Below are positions 45,701 to 53,300 of a DNA stretch of 64,000 nt, one piece after another (position 1 is the first letter of the stretch; every line of letters starts with the position of its first letter). A program made the translations under genes and the position numbers. Under the pieces are notes generated by a model. It did not search any database and had not been told where the DNA came from. It saw only the letters and a list, made by a program, of their open reading frames with translations. The DNA is from Mermis nigrescens (Eukaryota; Nematoda; Enoplea; Mermithida; Mermithidae). The stretch covers positions 236,001 to 300,000 of the forward strand of contig JAVLUZ010000343.1 of the NCBI GenBank assembly GCA_036768485.1. Direction: 5' to 3'.

Positions 45701-47031
45701 AACCCCCTCCCCAGAATTTCTATGCTGTGCATGTATAGTTAAGAGAAAAGTAAATCGAAAGTATGACAAAAAGTGGCCAAAATGAATTTTTCTGCGAAAG
45801 TATGTACTTATTATTCCTAAATAGCAAATTAAAATAACTTTTGAGCTATTTTAAATCTTGAATGCTTTTTTAACGTCAATGGAGCTAAACTTTTTAGTTA
45901 TCGAATGGCCAATTCCGCCCCGAACCGGTCAATATTACGCCCCTTTATGTATACATGTAAAGGCTCGACATTTTTTGGTAGGTGCCCCCGCCATTTTTAG
46001 AGCGGGGGGGGGGGGTAAATGGCCTTCAAGTTTTGGTCAAAAGCGGCCGAAAATCGCAAGTTTTTCCATAATCGGTGGGGGGGGGGGTCAAAATTTTCTG
46101 ACTTCAGGGGGGACGACCAACTTTGAATGGGGGGACCCCCATCTTCCTGTTAAACGTCTGCCTGCATATGTGTGGTAATCGATTCGTAAAACCAATTAAG
46201 TCATAGGGAATTTAGACGCTAGCGAAGAGCACTGAGCAGAATTTTATGATCTTTAAAATGCGCCGGCCTTTCATAAATATTTTCCAACATTGATTGAAAA
46301 ATTTATTTAGTTACATTATATTTGGTGAATGTTGGATTAGTTTAATGTTATTTTTGTAGGGCGTGCATAAGAGTCTGGCTGTTTACACTGTACAGCTGCT
46401 AAATTACGTTTTCATCGATCAAGCTTCCTCCGTGTTCATGTGTGCTTAATACCATACATGTACATCATGGGGATTCTGGGGAGTCAGGCCAAAAAACTGT
46501 CTAAGAAATGCCTTTGTTGGGCTAAAAAACGATGGGTACGCGTCTAAAATTCCGTTTTCTTTTCTGACATTTTGAACAATGTTCGTTTTTATAGAACATA
46601 AAAAGAAAAATAATTTTAAAAAAATTCGAAAAAGTTGAGTAAATTGGACAAAATATTGTCGAAAAATGTGTGGGTATATGGCGCGAAGCGCCCAAAATTT
46701 GAGGCTTTCGAGCCAAAAATGAGCTAAAAACGCTTACAAAGGCAAAATTTTTTACAAATTCTGCAAAAAATTGACAATTGTGGGAGGAATGTCGCAGGCA
46801 TCTTGCAGGCGGTCAGTAGTTATCTTGGGGGTGGAATCAAACCATCCTCTTAGCACACGTATGGTTAATACGCGTTCTGAATTATTTTAGATTTTTGCAT
46901 CCGCTTTATTATTTTTATTCTTGGCCGTCGGTAATACTGTAACTACAATGCAAGTATGCTACCGCAAATTTACCGAAGCGAAAAAGGCTGGCCATAGCAG
47001 CCGATTGAAGGCTCAAATATTCGGTAGTTGA
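30665..47031 (+). CDS. TMEM120: TMEM120 (TACAN-family) membrane protein, 10 exons
   Basis: Exons: 30665-30751, 34663-34781, 37552-37677, 38407-38466, 38527-38619, 40707-40796, 42131-42237, 42768-42860, 44295-44431, 46891-47031. All junctions are GT-AG and every phase matches; the joined frame is 1053 nt, 350 residues, close to the roughly 340 of vertebrate TMEM120A/B. An N-terminal helical, coiled-coil-like region (residues 1-110) leads into [15 protein letters not shown], then six hydrophobic segments. [29 protein letters not shown] and [12 protein letters not shown] match family hallmarks. The family comprises ER and nuclear-envelope proteins with an ELOVL-like fold that binds coenzyme A; roles in adipocyte lipid metabolism are reported and a mechanosensitive-channel role is disputed. 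One oddity: the conserved IKGWWxxHHY block between exons 6 and 7 is missing. Identification is firm; that junction is less so. Confidence 0.95.
32190..32312. repeat. CCGGAT hexamer repeat tracts
   Basis: ATCCGGATCCGGATCCGGAT near 32,195-32,222 and shorter interrupted runs at about 32,240, 32,267 and 32,291. The unit is self-complementary (GGATCC). In translation it reads as an Arg-Ile run, which is a by-product. Confidence 0.9.
33618..33705. repeat. second CCGGAT tract
   Basis: CATCCGGATCCGGATCCTGA with degenerate neighbours (CATCCGGGTAATACCGAATC). Same unit and similar local context (GTAGTGAAAATTCAA) as the tract 1.4 kb upstream, so both may derive from one repeat. Confidence 0.75.
34663..34781 (+). 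CDS. TMEM120: TMEM120 exon 2 (residues 30-69)
   Basis: Acceptor TTTGTAATTCAG, donor GTGAGC, phase 0 in and 2 out. Charged helical sequence ([20 protein letters not shown]), part of the N-terminal coiled coil. Confidence 0.88.
34905..35290. mobile_element. MITE, family B, reverse copy, in TMEM120 intron 2
   Basis: Family B traits in reverse: TCTATCTTTCTAGAGCG (inverse of the AGAAAGATAGAGCATCGTC box), a GC hairpin at 35,129-35,143 and C-rich end sequence near 35,270. No coding capacity. Confidence 0.6.
35291..36795. other. TMEM120 intron 2, middle part
   Basis: AT-rich; hairpin CGGTGC-TTC-GCGCCG at 35,648-35,662; C/G-run MITE fragments near 35,520 and 36,650. No gene. Confidence 0.5.
36796..37460. 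mobile_element. hAT-like MITE, family A, copy 5, with a nested family B copy
   Basis: CATAGGTGGGCGGC at the left and CACGCCCAGGCGTG at the right. The exact duplication GTGCTGAC lies at 36,788-36,795 and 37,461-37,468. The element is opened by a family B MITE at 37,023-37,428. It ends only about 90 bp before TMEM120 exon 3. Confidence 0.85.
37023..37428. mobile_element. MITE, family B, nested in family A
   Basis: Ends CATACATG and CATGTATG; flanked by GCGCATAC and GTGCACAC, an imperfect 8-bp duplication (6 of 8), so the family is probably also hAT-like. The interior has TTTCACCCCC, a GC hairpin at 37,207 and the AGAAGGATAGAGTATCATCA box. Confidence 0.75.
37552..37677 (+). CDS. TMEM120: TMEM120 exon 3 (residues 69-111)
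   Basis: Acceptor GCTATAAAG is weak but the phase fits. The exon encodes [20 protein letters not shown], ending RNG at the start of the family's LPKKNGLYL motif. Donor GTAGGC. Confidence 0.88.
37734..38130. mobile_element. MITE, family B, in TMEM120 intron 3
   Basis: CATACATGATCTCGCGG at the left, CATGCTATGCATGTTT at the right, and the CCAGAAAGATAGAGCATAGT box. It fills most of the intron between exons 3 and 4. Confidence 0.65.
38407..38466 (+). CDS. TMEM120: TMEM120 exon 4 (residues 111-131)
   Basis: Sixty-nucleotide exon, [20 protein letters not shown], aligned to the conserved segment before the first membrane helix. Acceptor CTATCCTTCCAG, donor GTGAGT; the next intron is only 60 bp. Confidence 0.93.
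   Translation, partial: TLSRHHFGSHQHIYNEQNG
38527..38619 (+). CDS. TMEM120: TMEM120 exon 5 (residues 131-162)
   Basis: [17 protein letters not shown] then a hydrophobic stretch; the YKDEYEKFK-type motif is a family signature and the stretch is membrane segment 1. Donor GTTAGT. Confidence 0.93.
38780..39230. repeat. copy of the interior of the 12.0-14.2 kb hAT-like element
   Basis: GTATTCGGCAAAGATTTTTC, GGGACCGTCTTTGTACACGT and two GC hairpins (about 38,905 and 38,994-39,008) repeat the order seen at 12,630-12,870 and 12,990-13,320. Lies in TMEM120 intron 5. Confidence 0.75.
39231..40706. other. rest of TMEM120 intron 5
   Basis: AT-rich; GCGGATTTAAGGAAGGGCGG at about 39,959 looks like a hAT-like end of the type at 12,020; perfect hairpin CCGGCGC-TT-GGCGCCGG at about 40,080-40,095. 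No gene. Confidence 0.5.
40707..40796 (+). CDS. TMEM120: TMEM120 exon 6 (residues 162-192)
   Basis: [19 protein letters not shown] then RCNGS; nearly identical to the vertebrate segment. Acceptor CATGTTTCAG, donor GTAAAA, phase 2 out. Confidence 0.95.
41025..41400. mobile_element. MITE, family B, reverse copy, in TMEM120 intron 6
   Basis: GCACTTAAAAAACTGTCTTT, the inverted AATGTTCGTTCTTTGTAGGA box and C-rich right end (CACCCCACCCTATACCCCCA). Strongly drifted. Confidence 0.5.
41765..42000. mobile_element. MITE, family B, truncated, in TMEM120 intron 6
   Basis: GGTTTCGCCCTCCC and GGCGTTTCGCGCCC hairpin remnant at 41,925, ending CGTGCTGCGAATGTCTG. It lies just before exon 7 and may have replaced sequence there. 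Confidence 0.5.
42131..42237 (+). CDS. TMEM120: TMEM120 exon 7 (residues 192-228)
   Basis: [18 protein letters not shown] then [14 protein letters not shown] matches the LTWPxG..YQxFRxQF region. The only AG in suitable phase is TTTACGCAAG at 42,129-42,130. With it, about eight residues (IKGWWxxHHY block) are absent relative to vertebrate proteins. Donor GTAATT, phase 1. Confidence 0.82.
42273..42680. mobile_element. GC-run MITE, family E, in TMEM120 intron 7
   Basis: GAAAGTCGGATGTCCTCC at the left and TTACATGTATGCCCCCC at the right; C runs on the left and G runs on the right can pair. It shares GGCCAAAATTG- and GACCAACTTTG-type phrases with 44,545-44,830 and 45,900-46,160. Confidence 0.55.
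42768..42860 (+). CDS. TMEM120: TMEM120 exon 8 (residues 228-259)
   Basis: [20 protein letters not shown], aligned to the [16 protein letters not shown] family signature. Acceptor TTGATTACAG, donor GTACGT. Confidence 0.95.
42861..44294 (+). other. TMEM120 intron 8
   Basis: AT-rich with a GGGAGGAATTTG-type MITE fragment near 43,250. No other coding sequence. Confidence 0.5.
44295..44431 (+). CDS. TMEM120: TMEM120 exon 9 (residues 259-304)
   Basis: [20 protein letters not shown] then [14 protein letters not shown], matching GFQSWMWRGLTFLLPFLF and the QLYNAxTLF motif. Acceptor GTTTTTCCAG, donor GTAATT, phase 0 out. Confidence 0.95.
44545..45195. mobile_element. family E MITE followed by another GC-run MITE, TMEM120 intron 9
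   Basis: 44,545-44,830 resembles 42,273-42,680 (GAAGTTGGACGTCCCCC ... TTACATGTATGC). 44,831-45,195 begins CAGGCCCATATCCTGGATTC and ends CGACCCTG, with a GC hairpin (GGCGCGAAGCGCC) at 45,052. No coding capacity. Confidence 0.5.
45325..45735. mobile_element. MITE, family B, in TMEM120 intron 9
   Basis: TTTTCACCTCCCCCC, GC hairpin CGGCGC-TTC-GCGCC at 45,503, the TCTAGAATGATTGAGCATCG box, and CTATGCTGTGCATGTAT at the right end. Confidence 0.65.
45900..46165. mobile_element. GC-run MITE, family E, third copy
   Basis: GTATACATGTAAAGGCTCGA at the left, G runs near 46,000 and 46,080, CATCTTCCTGTTAAACGT at the right. Confidence 0.5.
46450..46865. mobile_element. MITE, family B, reverse copy, just before TMEM120 exon 10
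   Basis: CCATACATGTACATCATGGG at the left, reverse GC hairpin GGCGCGAAGCGCC at 46,679, and AGCACACGTATGG at the right. It ends about 25 bp before exon 10, so the exon 10 acceptor tract abuts it. Confidence 0.6.
46891..47031 (+). CDS. TMEM120: TMEM120 exon 10, C-terminus and stop
   Basis: Last membrane segment ([18 protein letters not shown]) followed by a basic tail ([19 protein letters not shown]) and TGA at 47,029-47,031. It corresponds to the family's LFLGNFLTTLKVVH region. Confidence 0.92.
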   Translation: MFASALLFLFLAVGNTVTTMQVCYRKFTEAKKAGHSSRLKAQIFGS

Positions 47032-47786
47032 GCAGATAAATTGTAGTAGTCCAGATCGATTCGAAGAAATGGCAAAGGATCGATAGATTCGAAAGTTTTC
47101 CTGATCGATATAAACGATAATCAATTTTCGATTGACTTGACTATGTCCGTATTAGTTTGACTCTATGTTTTTGTAGTCCGACTCTGTTTGATTATTTGCA
47201 ACATTTTGTTAGAGTTTCTCTGGAGTTGATTTCTATGGATTCGATTAAAATTGTTCTCGTTTGATACGATCTTCTAGCGCTATTAAAGGATTAGACTCGT
47301 GGCATTATATTTTTCAATTATTCTTGCCGTGAATTTTGTCTTACTGGAGGTTTTATACTTTGTTTCGATGTTTCGATGTAATTTCGTTTTACTTCATAAT
47401 TATAAATCGAACGAAATACTGAAAAATGGGCAATGAAACCTGTAGAGTCTGGCTGGATTTTAATTATCCATCAAAATTAGTTTAACTCGTCCTAGATTTA
47501 TTCAAATAATAAAATCGATTTGGAGACAAGCCGAGGACTGTTCGAGATGAGTAAAGAAACGGTCTTTAGGATTAGTGCGCTGCATGTAATAATTTCTGTG
47601 TACAAGGTTGATAGCCGTTGAGACGTTTAAAGGTATGCCTAGCAGCACAATAAATTTATTGTTACATTATGCTGGGAATGCGCTAAATGTCTGAATTTTA
47701 ATTATTGTACAGACATAAATGATGAAGTCATCTGAGTTTACATATCTGCTAATTTGTTGCGCGAATTTTCAGGTATTTCATTAAAT
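47032..47786 (+). other. TMEM120 3' untranslated region and spacer
   Basis: A candidate AATAAA poly(A) signal lies at 47,508-47,513, another at 47,649-47,654. No other feature. Confidence 0.5.
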
Positions 47787-47867
47787 ATGTACATCTACAT
47801 TCGCGCAGTATTCCGACGCTTAATTAGGTGCCAAACGTTAATGTTGGTTGATGAAGCCTCGTCGCAC

Positions 47868-48545
47868 ATGATCTGGGAGTTTCACCCTCTCCCCGCATAA
47901 AATTTCCCTAATTTTTGATTTTCCGAAAAAACGAGAAAACATCCTGTTTTTGTGATCTTGTAATTCAGTCAGAGGTGTCAATTTTTTCCGCTCTTCGCAC
48001 CAAATATTTTCGACACACTTTGTCCGAATGCTATTGAATTTTTCTTGTTTTTTATGTTTTTATCGTCCAGGAAGAAAGAGCATCGTCAGAAGCGCTAAAA
48101 AATTGTTTTTTTGTCGCAATCCATCGGTTTTGAGCTAAAAAAAGCACTTCAGGAAAATTCGTTTGTTTCACACCTCACCCCCGGAATCCCCATGCTATGT
48201 ACGTATTGTACTGACTGACCCAGACTAAATTTTACCAGCCTCCTCAGGATTTTCAAATTTACAAAAAATCATAGAAAATATGTTGTTCTATGCGTTTTCG
48301 CGATCTTTCGGCTCGAAAGTGTCAAATAGAGTGTGCACGTAGTGTTTATTTTTTGACTACGTTTATAAATATTGTACAATTTCAAAACTTTGCAAAAGGT
48401 TTTCATGTTTTAGAAAGAGTCGCGTTGACAGAAACGTCATTGAATTAAGTTCTTGATGCATATCCTTCGTCATAAGTTTAAAAAGGCTCTTAAAAATTTT
48501 CGGGGATGATCCGCTAGAACTCCCATGCTGAAATGTATGATCGCT
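47868..48545. mobile_element. two consecutive family B MITE copies
   Basis: First copy about 47,868-48,205 (CACATGATCTGGGAGTTTCA to ATGCTATGTACGTATTG); second about 48,225-48,545 (to ATGCTGAAATGTATGATCG). Both carry the AGAAAGAGCATCGTCAGAA-type box. They sit directly upstream of the DUF167 exon. Confidence 0.55.
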
Positions 48546-48586
48546 AGTTATACTCTAACTGCCTCTGTTTTTAATAGGGAAAAGTG

Positions 48587-48928
48587 ATGTCACAGCTATT
48601 TAAATACGATGCTGTTAAAAAATTGGCTTATCTGAATCTTAAAGTAAAGCCAAATTCAAAAAAGAGCGAAATCGACTCATTTGAATGCATAGCGGAATCG
48701 AGCGGACGCAAAAAAGATAAAGGCGACTTCGCTTTAAAATTATTCGTCCAGGCTCCACCTGATAAAGGCAAAGCAAACAATGACGTCATCAGTCTTTTGT
48801 CAGATCAGCTAAAAATTCCAAAAAACTGTATCCAGATTGTCAGTGGACAAACAAGTTCTTCGAAGATTGTTGCAATTAGCATTGAAGACGAGAGTATCTT
48901 GCAACAGAAGCTGGTCAGATGGCATTAA
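48587..48928 (+). CDS. DUF167/UPF0235 family protein (C15orf40-like)
   Basis: A 113-residue frame from ATG 48,587 to TAA 48,928. It matches the DUF167 fold: LNLKVKPNSKKSEIDSF at the start (compare the AKPGSK motif), KLFVQAPPDKGKANNDVISL in the middle (the hallmark APPxxGxAN motif), then LKIPKNCIQIVSGQTSSSKI and a short C-terminal helix. The family (bacterial YggU, human C15orf40) has no settled function. The frame is open through an acceptor-like TTTTTAATAG at 48,577 as GKV before Met, so an upstream coding exon is possible. One candidate, 47,787-47,846 (MYIYIRAVFRRLIRCQTLML, Arg-rich and mitochondrial-presequence-like), joins in phase 0, but its donor GTTGAT is weak. AATAAA at 49,141 is the likely poly(A) signal. 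Confidence 0.93.
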   Translation: MSQLFKYDAVKKLAYLNLKVKPNSKKSEIDSFECIAESSGRKKDKGDFALKLFVQAPPDKGKANNDVISLLSDQLKIPKNCIQIVSGQTSSSKIVAISIEDESILQQKLVRWH

Positions 48929-49140
48929 TGATATTCGTACTATGAATTTTTGATTTGAAAATGGAATGAAGGAAGTACCGAGCCATACAATTTATATTTT
49001 TATGGATTGTTCATTCCTTAAGTGTTTTTATTTGAGCCTGTCGGTGAAATTTCACGATGCAATGTCGCGCTTTCAATCAATTTCTCTTTAGGTTAATACA
49101 TTGTGTGTTAAACGATTAATTCCGAAAGTTCAAAGATGAC

Positions 49141-49146
49141 AATAAA
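49141..49146 (+). terminator. candidate poly(A) signal of the DUF167 gene
   Basis: AATAAA, 213 bp after the stop codon, followed by T-rich sequence near 49,182. Confidence 0.5.
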
Positions 49147-50199
49147 ACTCGTTGACCGCGTGATGTTTAAAATGTAAAAACTTTTTTTATATTGTTCCGG
49201 TCAATGACCAAGCGCTTTGCCAATTGATTGTTTTTGTATTTAACAAATGTGTACAAATGTGCATGACAAAGTACGTAACCATCCACTGTATTATCTTTTG
49301 CATATTGCTTTTTTAAACATTCTCATTTTGTCGGCCTCTAATCAGTTCTGCGCGTTGGTATTCGAAGGAATTTTAGTGAATAATTTCGAAAAAATTATGG
49401 ATACTTTTTTAAAAAATTTAAAAACATTTTTAATAGATTAAGAATTTTTCAAGGTGTGAAGCGAAGCTAAGTCCGAAACGGACGTAAATAATCAAATTTT
49501 CCCGCAAAATTGTTTGAAATATCTACAAATTGAATTAAGATATCTTTTTGCTATCCTTCTGTTCAAATGCGATTTTATTTCAATAATACTAATCATCCCG
49601 ACAGACCTGGTTGACTATATGGGTGCTGGGGGGTCTGGCTGGACTCCTTAAGAATCCGGAAAAACCCTGCGTACTCCCAGAAATTATTTTTTGATAATTG
49701 CCTGTTTTTCGCAATTTTTTTGATTCAGTGGATTGAGCTCGACGAGATACGCTTGTGTTTTTGGCCTAACACGTTTTCGGCCTTTGAAAAAGTTTCGATT
49801 TGGTTCACAAAATTTTCGGTGTTACCCATGTTTGGAACTGATTAATCAATCATTCATGAGCAGAGGGGATTTTGAACCTCTAGAACCCTGAGAAACTCCC
49901 CATAAAATCATATGGAAATGGAAACCACGGATTTCCTTCTGGAAATTTTTATGTCATTGGATAGAGATTGATGAAAAACGTACCCGTACCTAGAAAAATT
50001 ATGCTTTTTTCGCTCCTACCGTTAATACTCTTCTTCAATCTTTGAAAACTTGCAGATCCTTCAAAATTTTAGTCCTGCGCGTGTGTGAGGCTGGCAATCT
50101 AGCTCAACCACGCTGTGCACTTAAGCTATCGCAGTGTGTTGGTAATACGCAAGCATTCGATTGTTCATTGTTCTGTCTTGTTTGTTAGATAGAGAAAAA
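49147..50199. other. spacer between the DUF167 and acid phosphatase genes
   Basis: No gene. Two drifted MITE-like sections (about 49,600-49,840 and 49,850-50,090) with GGGTGCTGGGGGGTCTGG- and TCGACGAGATACG-type phrases. The acid phosphatase promoter should lie near the right end; no clear TATA box or initiator stands out. Confidence 0.45.
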
Positions 50200-50319
50200 A
50201 TGAAACTGTTAAATATTGCACTCCATTTAATAATGATTTATATTTTGGGACTGCTTACACGACAGGTTGAATCCGGTACTTACATGGCGAATGTTGAAAC
50301 ATTACGTTTCTTGCACACG
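50200..50319 (+). CDS. acid phosphatase exon 1 (signal peptide)
   Basis: Forty codons from ATG 50,200 to donor GTGAGT; the last residues LRFLHT form the beta strand that precedes the catalytic loop. Phase 0. Confidence 0.85.
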
Positions 50320-53300
50320 GTGAGTCGTTAATAATAAAAACAGCTATGTGGACTGTTGGACACCAATCATGATGTTATGGGGGTTAGGGGGAGGAGTTTC
50401 GACTCCCTCAAAAATTTTCACCCTCCTCCCCAGAAAGTTTTTCACCCCCCAGAATTGAGGATTTTTGCTAAAAATTGGTAGGAAAGGTGCTGTTTTAAGC
50501 GTTTTCAACTATCTATTTGCTCAAATGCGTCAAATTTTCGACGCTTCGCGCCATATACTCACGTTTTGACCATATTCTGTTCAATTTATTCGATTTTCAT
50601 TGTTATTTCCAAATTTTTTTTATGCTCTAGAAAGATAGAGCATCGTCAGAAATGCCGAAAAGCGATGTTTTTGGCGCGCACCCTACCCACCATTTTTTGG
50701 CCCCCCCTCTACCCCTGAAACCCTTATGCTGCGCATGTCTACTAGACACTACGGAAATGACTTATTATTAAGTATTTAGTTGTTAGCTGCTATTCATAGC
50801 TGCTCTGTTTTTTTTTTGAAATACGCAACCAAAATGTTATTTTCCTAAAGTTGGCGGAATTTTTTACTTTTTGAAAAACATCCTGGGAGCATGTGCAGCG
50901 GCTAAAATAGCGGCCAAGAGTGCTGTGAATAATATCCTGTTACTCAGTATAAAAATCTGAGGATTATATAGATTCATTGAGAACAATGATTTAAGTTGTG
51001 GATTGTACAATATTCTGTTTGATATGGTTTTATCTGCTTTGCAGTACATCTTGGTCCCTTCTATATGGTCTCTTTAATGTCAATTCCCTCAACATTTCTA
51101 GTACCACATGCAGGTTAATAGTTGTCAATTTTTTTAACGATTTTCATCTGTCGTTGCAACGTTTTTTTAAAATCATTAACTTGACGCCTTACATGTGAAA
51201 TTGTCAGATTTTAATTGATTGATTCTTTGATCTTAAATAGATACATCCAGCAAATATATCAATCACTTTCAACGATTGCATTTTAAGCGAATCCATGGCC
51301 TACAATACAACTGGCAAAATTTGTTAAGCCATCTTTTTTGGTACCTATTCACGTTGGGGACCACTACGTGCACCTGTCTTTCCAGTGAATAGTGTCTCGT
51401 TGATTGCTAGTTAATATTTTTCTAATTCTTTCGTAATACGCTCTCATAAGACCTTTAACAGACATGCCTTAATTGCAATCGTAATTTTTTATTATAAGAA
51501 ACGGCAAAAAATCAAATCCAAATGATGCTAAAATTAAACATTTTAAGTGAAAAACGTGAGTTGGTAATTGCATGAAAATATCCGAACATGGTTTAATTAC
51601 CATAAAAGAAGCGATATGCTGCTAATCCTAATTCGCTCTTCTGTGTATGTAAAGTGGCATGCTCCCGAAATTTGGCTTTTGGAATTTTATCCCAGAAGGA
51701 TCAAATCACGCCTCGCACACTACAGAATTCAGTTTAGAAATTTTCCTCGCAGTTCTTCGACGCCAAATGAATAAAACTATCAACAACGCCAAAAGATGGT
51801 GTATTTTTACCGTCAATTTTCTGTCGAATTCTCGTTCTTTCAAAATCTTTTGAACTCTCTAAGACCCTCAGAAGTTAGGCTTTGTATGACTGCTTACATA
51901 GCATCGTCGATCTGGAAGGGAGGTCGGCCAGTCGAGTGTAGTCAGCCAGAGAGCTTTCTCGAGACAAAATCCCATAAAACTACAGTAATAGCCCTGAAAA
52001 CTATCTCAGTCCTTAATTTCTGGTCAATTCTAAACACTTTTGTAGAAACTTTTTGATTTCCATCAACTTGTGGCCTTCATTTTGCCTAATTTCCCTTGGA
52101 GCATTTCCTATTTTTCAATTTTGGGGTATCTATGTATGTAGACTCCCAAACATACATGCACGTAGGGAGTTTGTGTGTCTTCTAGACCATACATGCACAG
52201 TATGGCCGAGCTCTTGGGGTCAAAAATTGAGCTTTTTTGGGCTAAAATGACCTCAAAAACTGGCATAAGCGTTTTTGGTAAATTTAAAGTTTCTTTGAAG
52301 AAATTTTTCGATTTTCATCCATTTGTGGTCCTCATTTCGCCTCATTTTTCTCCTTAGAAAATTTCCCATTTTTCTTATTCTGGGGATCTAGACTCCCTAA
52401 ACCCTCACGTGCATGCTTGATCTAAACTCCTCCAGAATGGAATAGGGGTGAAAATTGAAAATTTTATCGAAAAGCGCTTGCAATCGACCTGAAACTGTGG
52501 AATAACTAGTTTTAACGCTATTTTAGTATTTGTATTAGTTTTCGAACTCATTTTAGCCCAAAAAAGCTCATTTTTTGGCCCTCCAAAACTGGCTGACCTC
52601 CCCCAGATACGATATGCTGTGCATCTATGCTCCCAATCCCCCTGCATGCACGCTTATTGTTATAGTTATTAAGAGTCAACTTCTGTAACGTTCACCCCGG
52701 CGGCGGACAGTCAAAAATTAACCTATCCTCATTTTAACTTATGTTGTACAGTTTTTAATGCAACTGCGAGAGTTACACGTTTAGGCGAACCTGCCTTAGC
52801 AGTTCGCGATAGCCATAACATAGCCAATACTAGTAGCTATCTATGATAGTGTACTGTGGGCTATGCCTTCGGTCTTCCCATTATTTTCCCAAATTTTCAA
52901 TAATAAAAAACATTTAGATACTTGTCCGGTATCGTAGAGCTAAGTGTATGATAATAGTAATTGTTTCATGCATACCGCTTGTGTAATCGATCTGAGATAA
53001 AAGTCATTTCAGTATTATGTTAAATTGATCGTTGTTTTTAATTTACTGTAATGGCCCTTGAGGCCAGTGTACTGAAGGTCGTGTTAGTTTTTTGGCTTGT
53101 TCGGTTTTTCGTTGGCCGGTTATTCGTCGACTGTACATTGTCATTTTTCTTTTGCGTATTTGTTTTCCCGGCTATAGGCCGTGTGTTATTCGTTGAATAA
53201 AATCCTAGAAAAACCAACCCAGTGGTTTCGGATATACCGAGGGTTTGGTCGGCCATCATCCCTTCGTCGAGGACTTCCACCCATCTAGTGGACTGATAGG

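Noticed and set aside
53038..53280. 80-codon minus-strand frame inside the foldback insertion
   Set aside because: Low-complexity Asn/Thr/Lys-rich sequence without recognisable motif or splice context.
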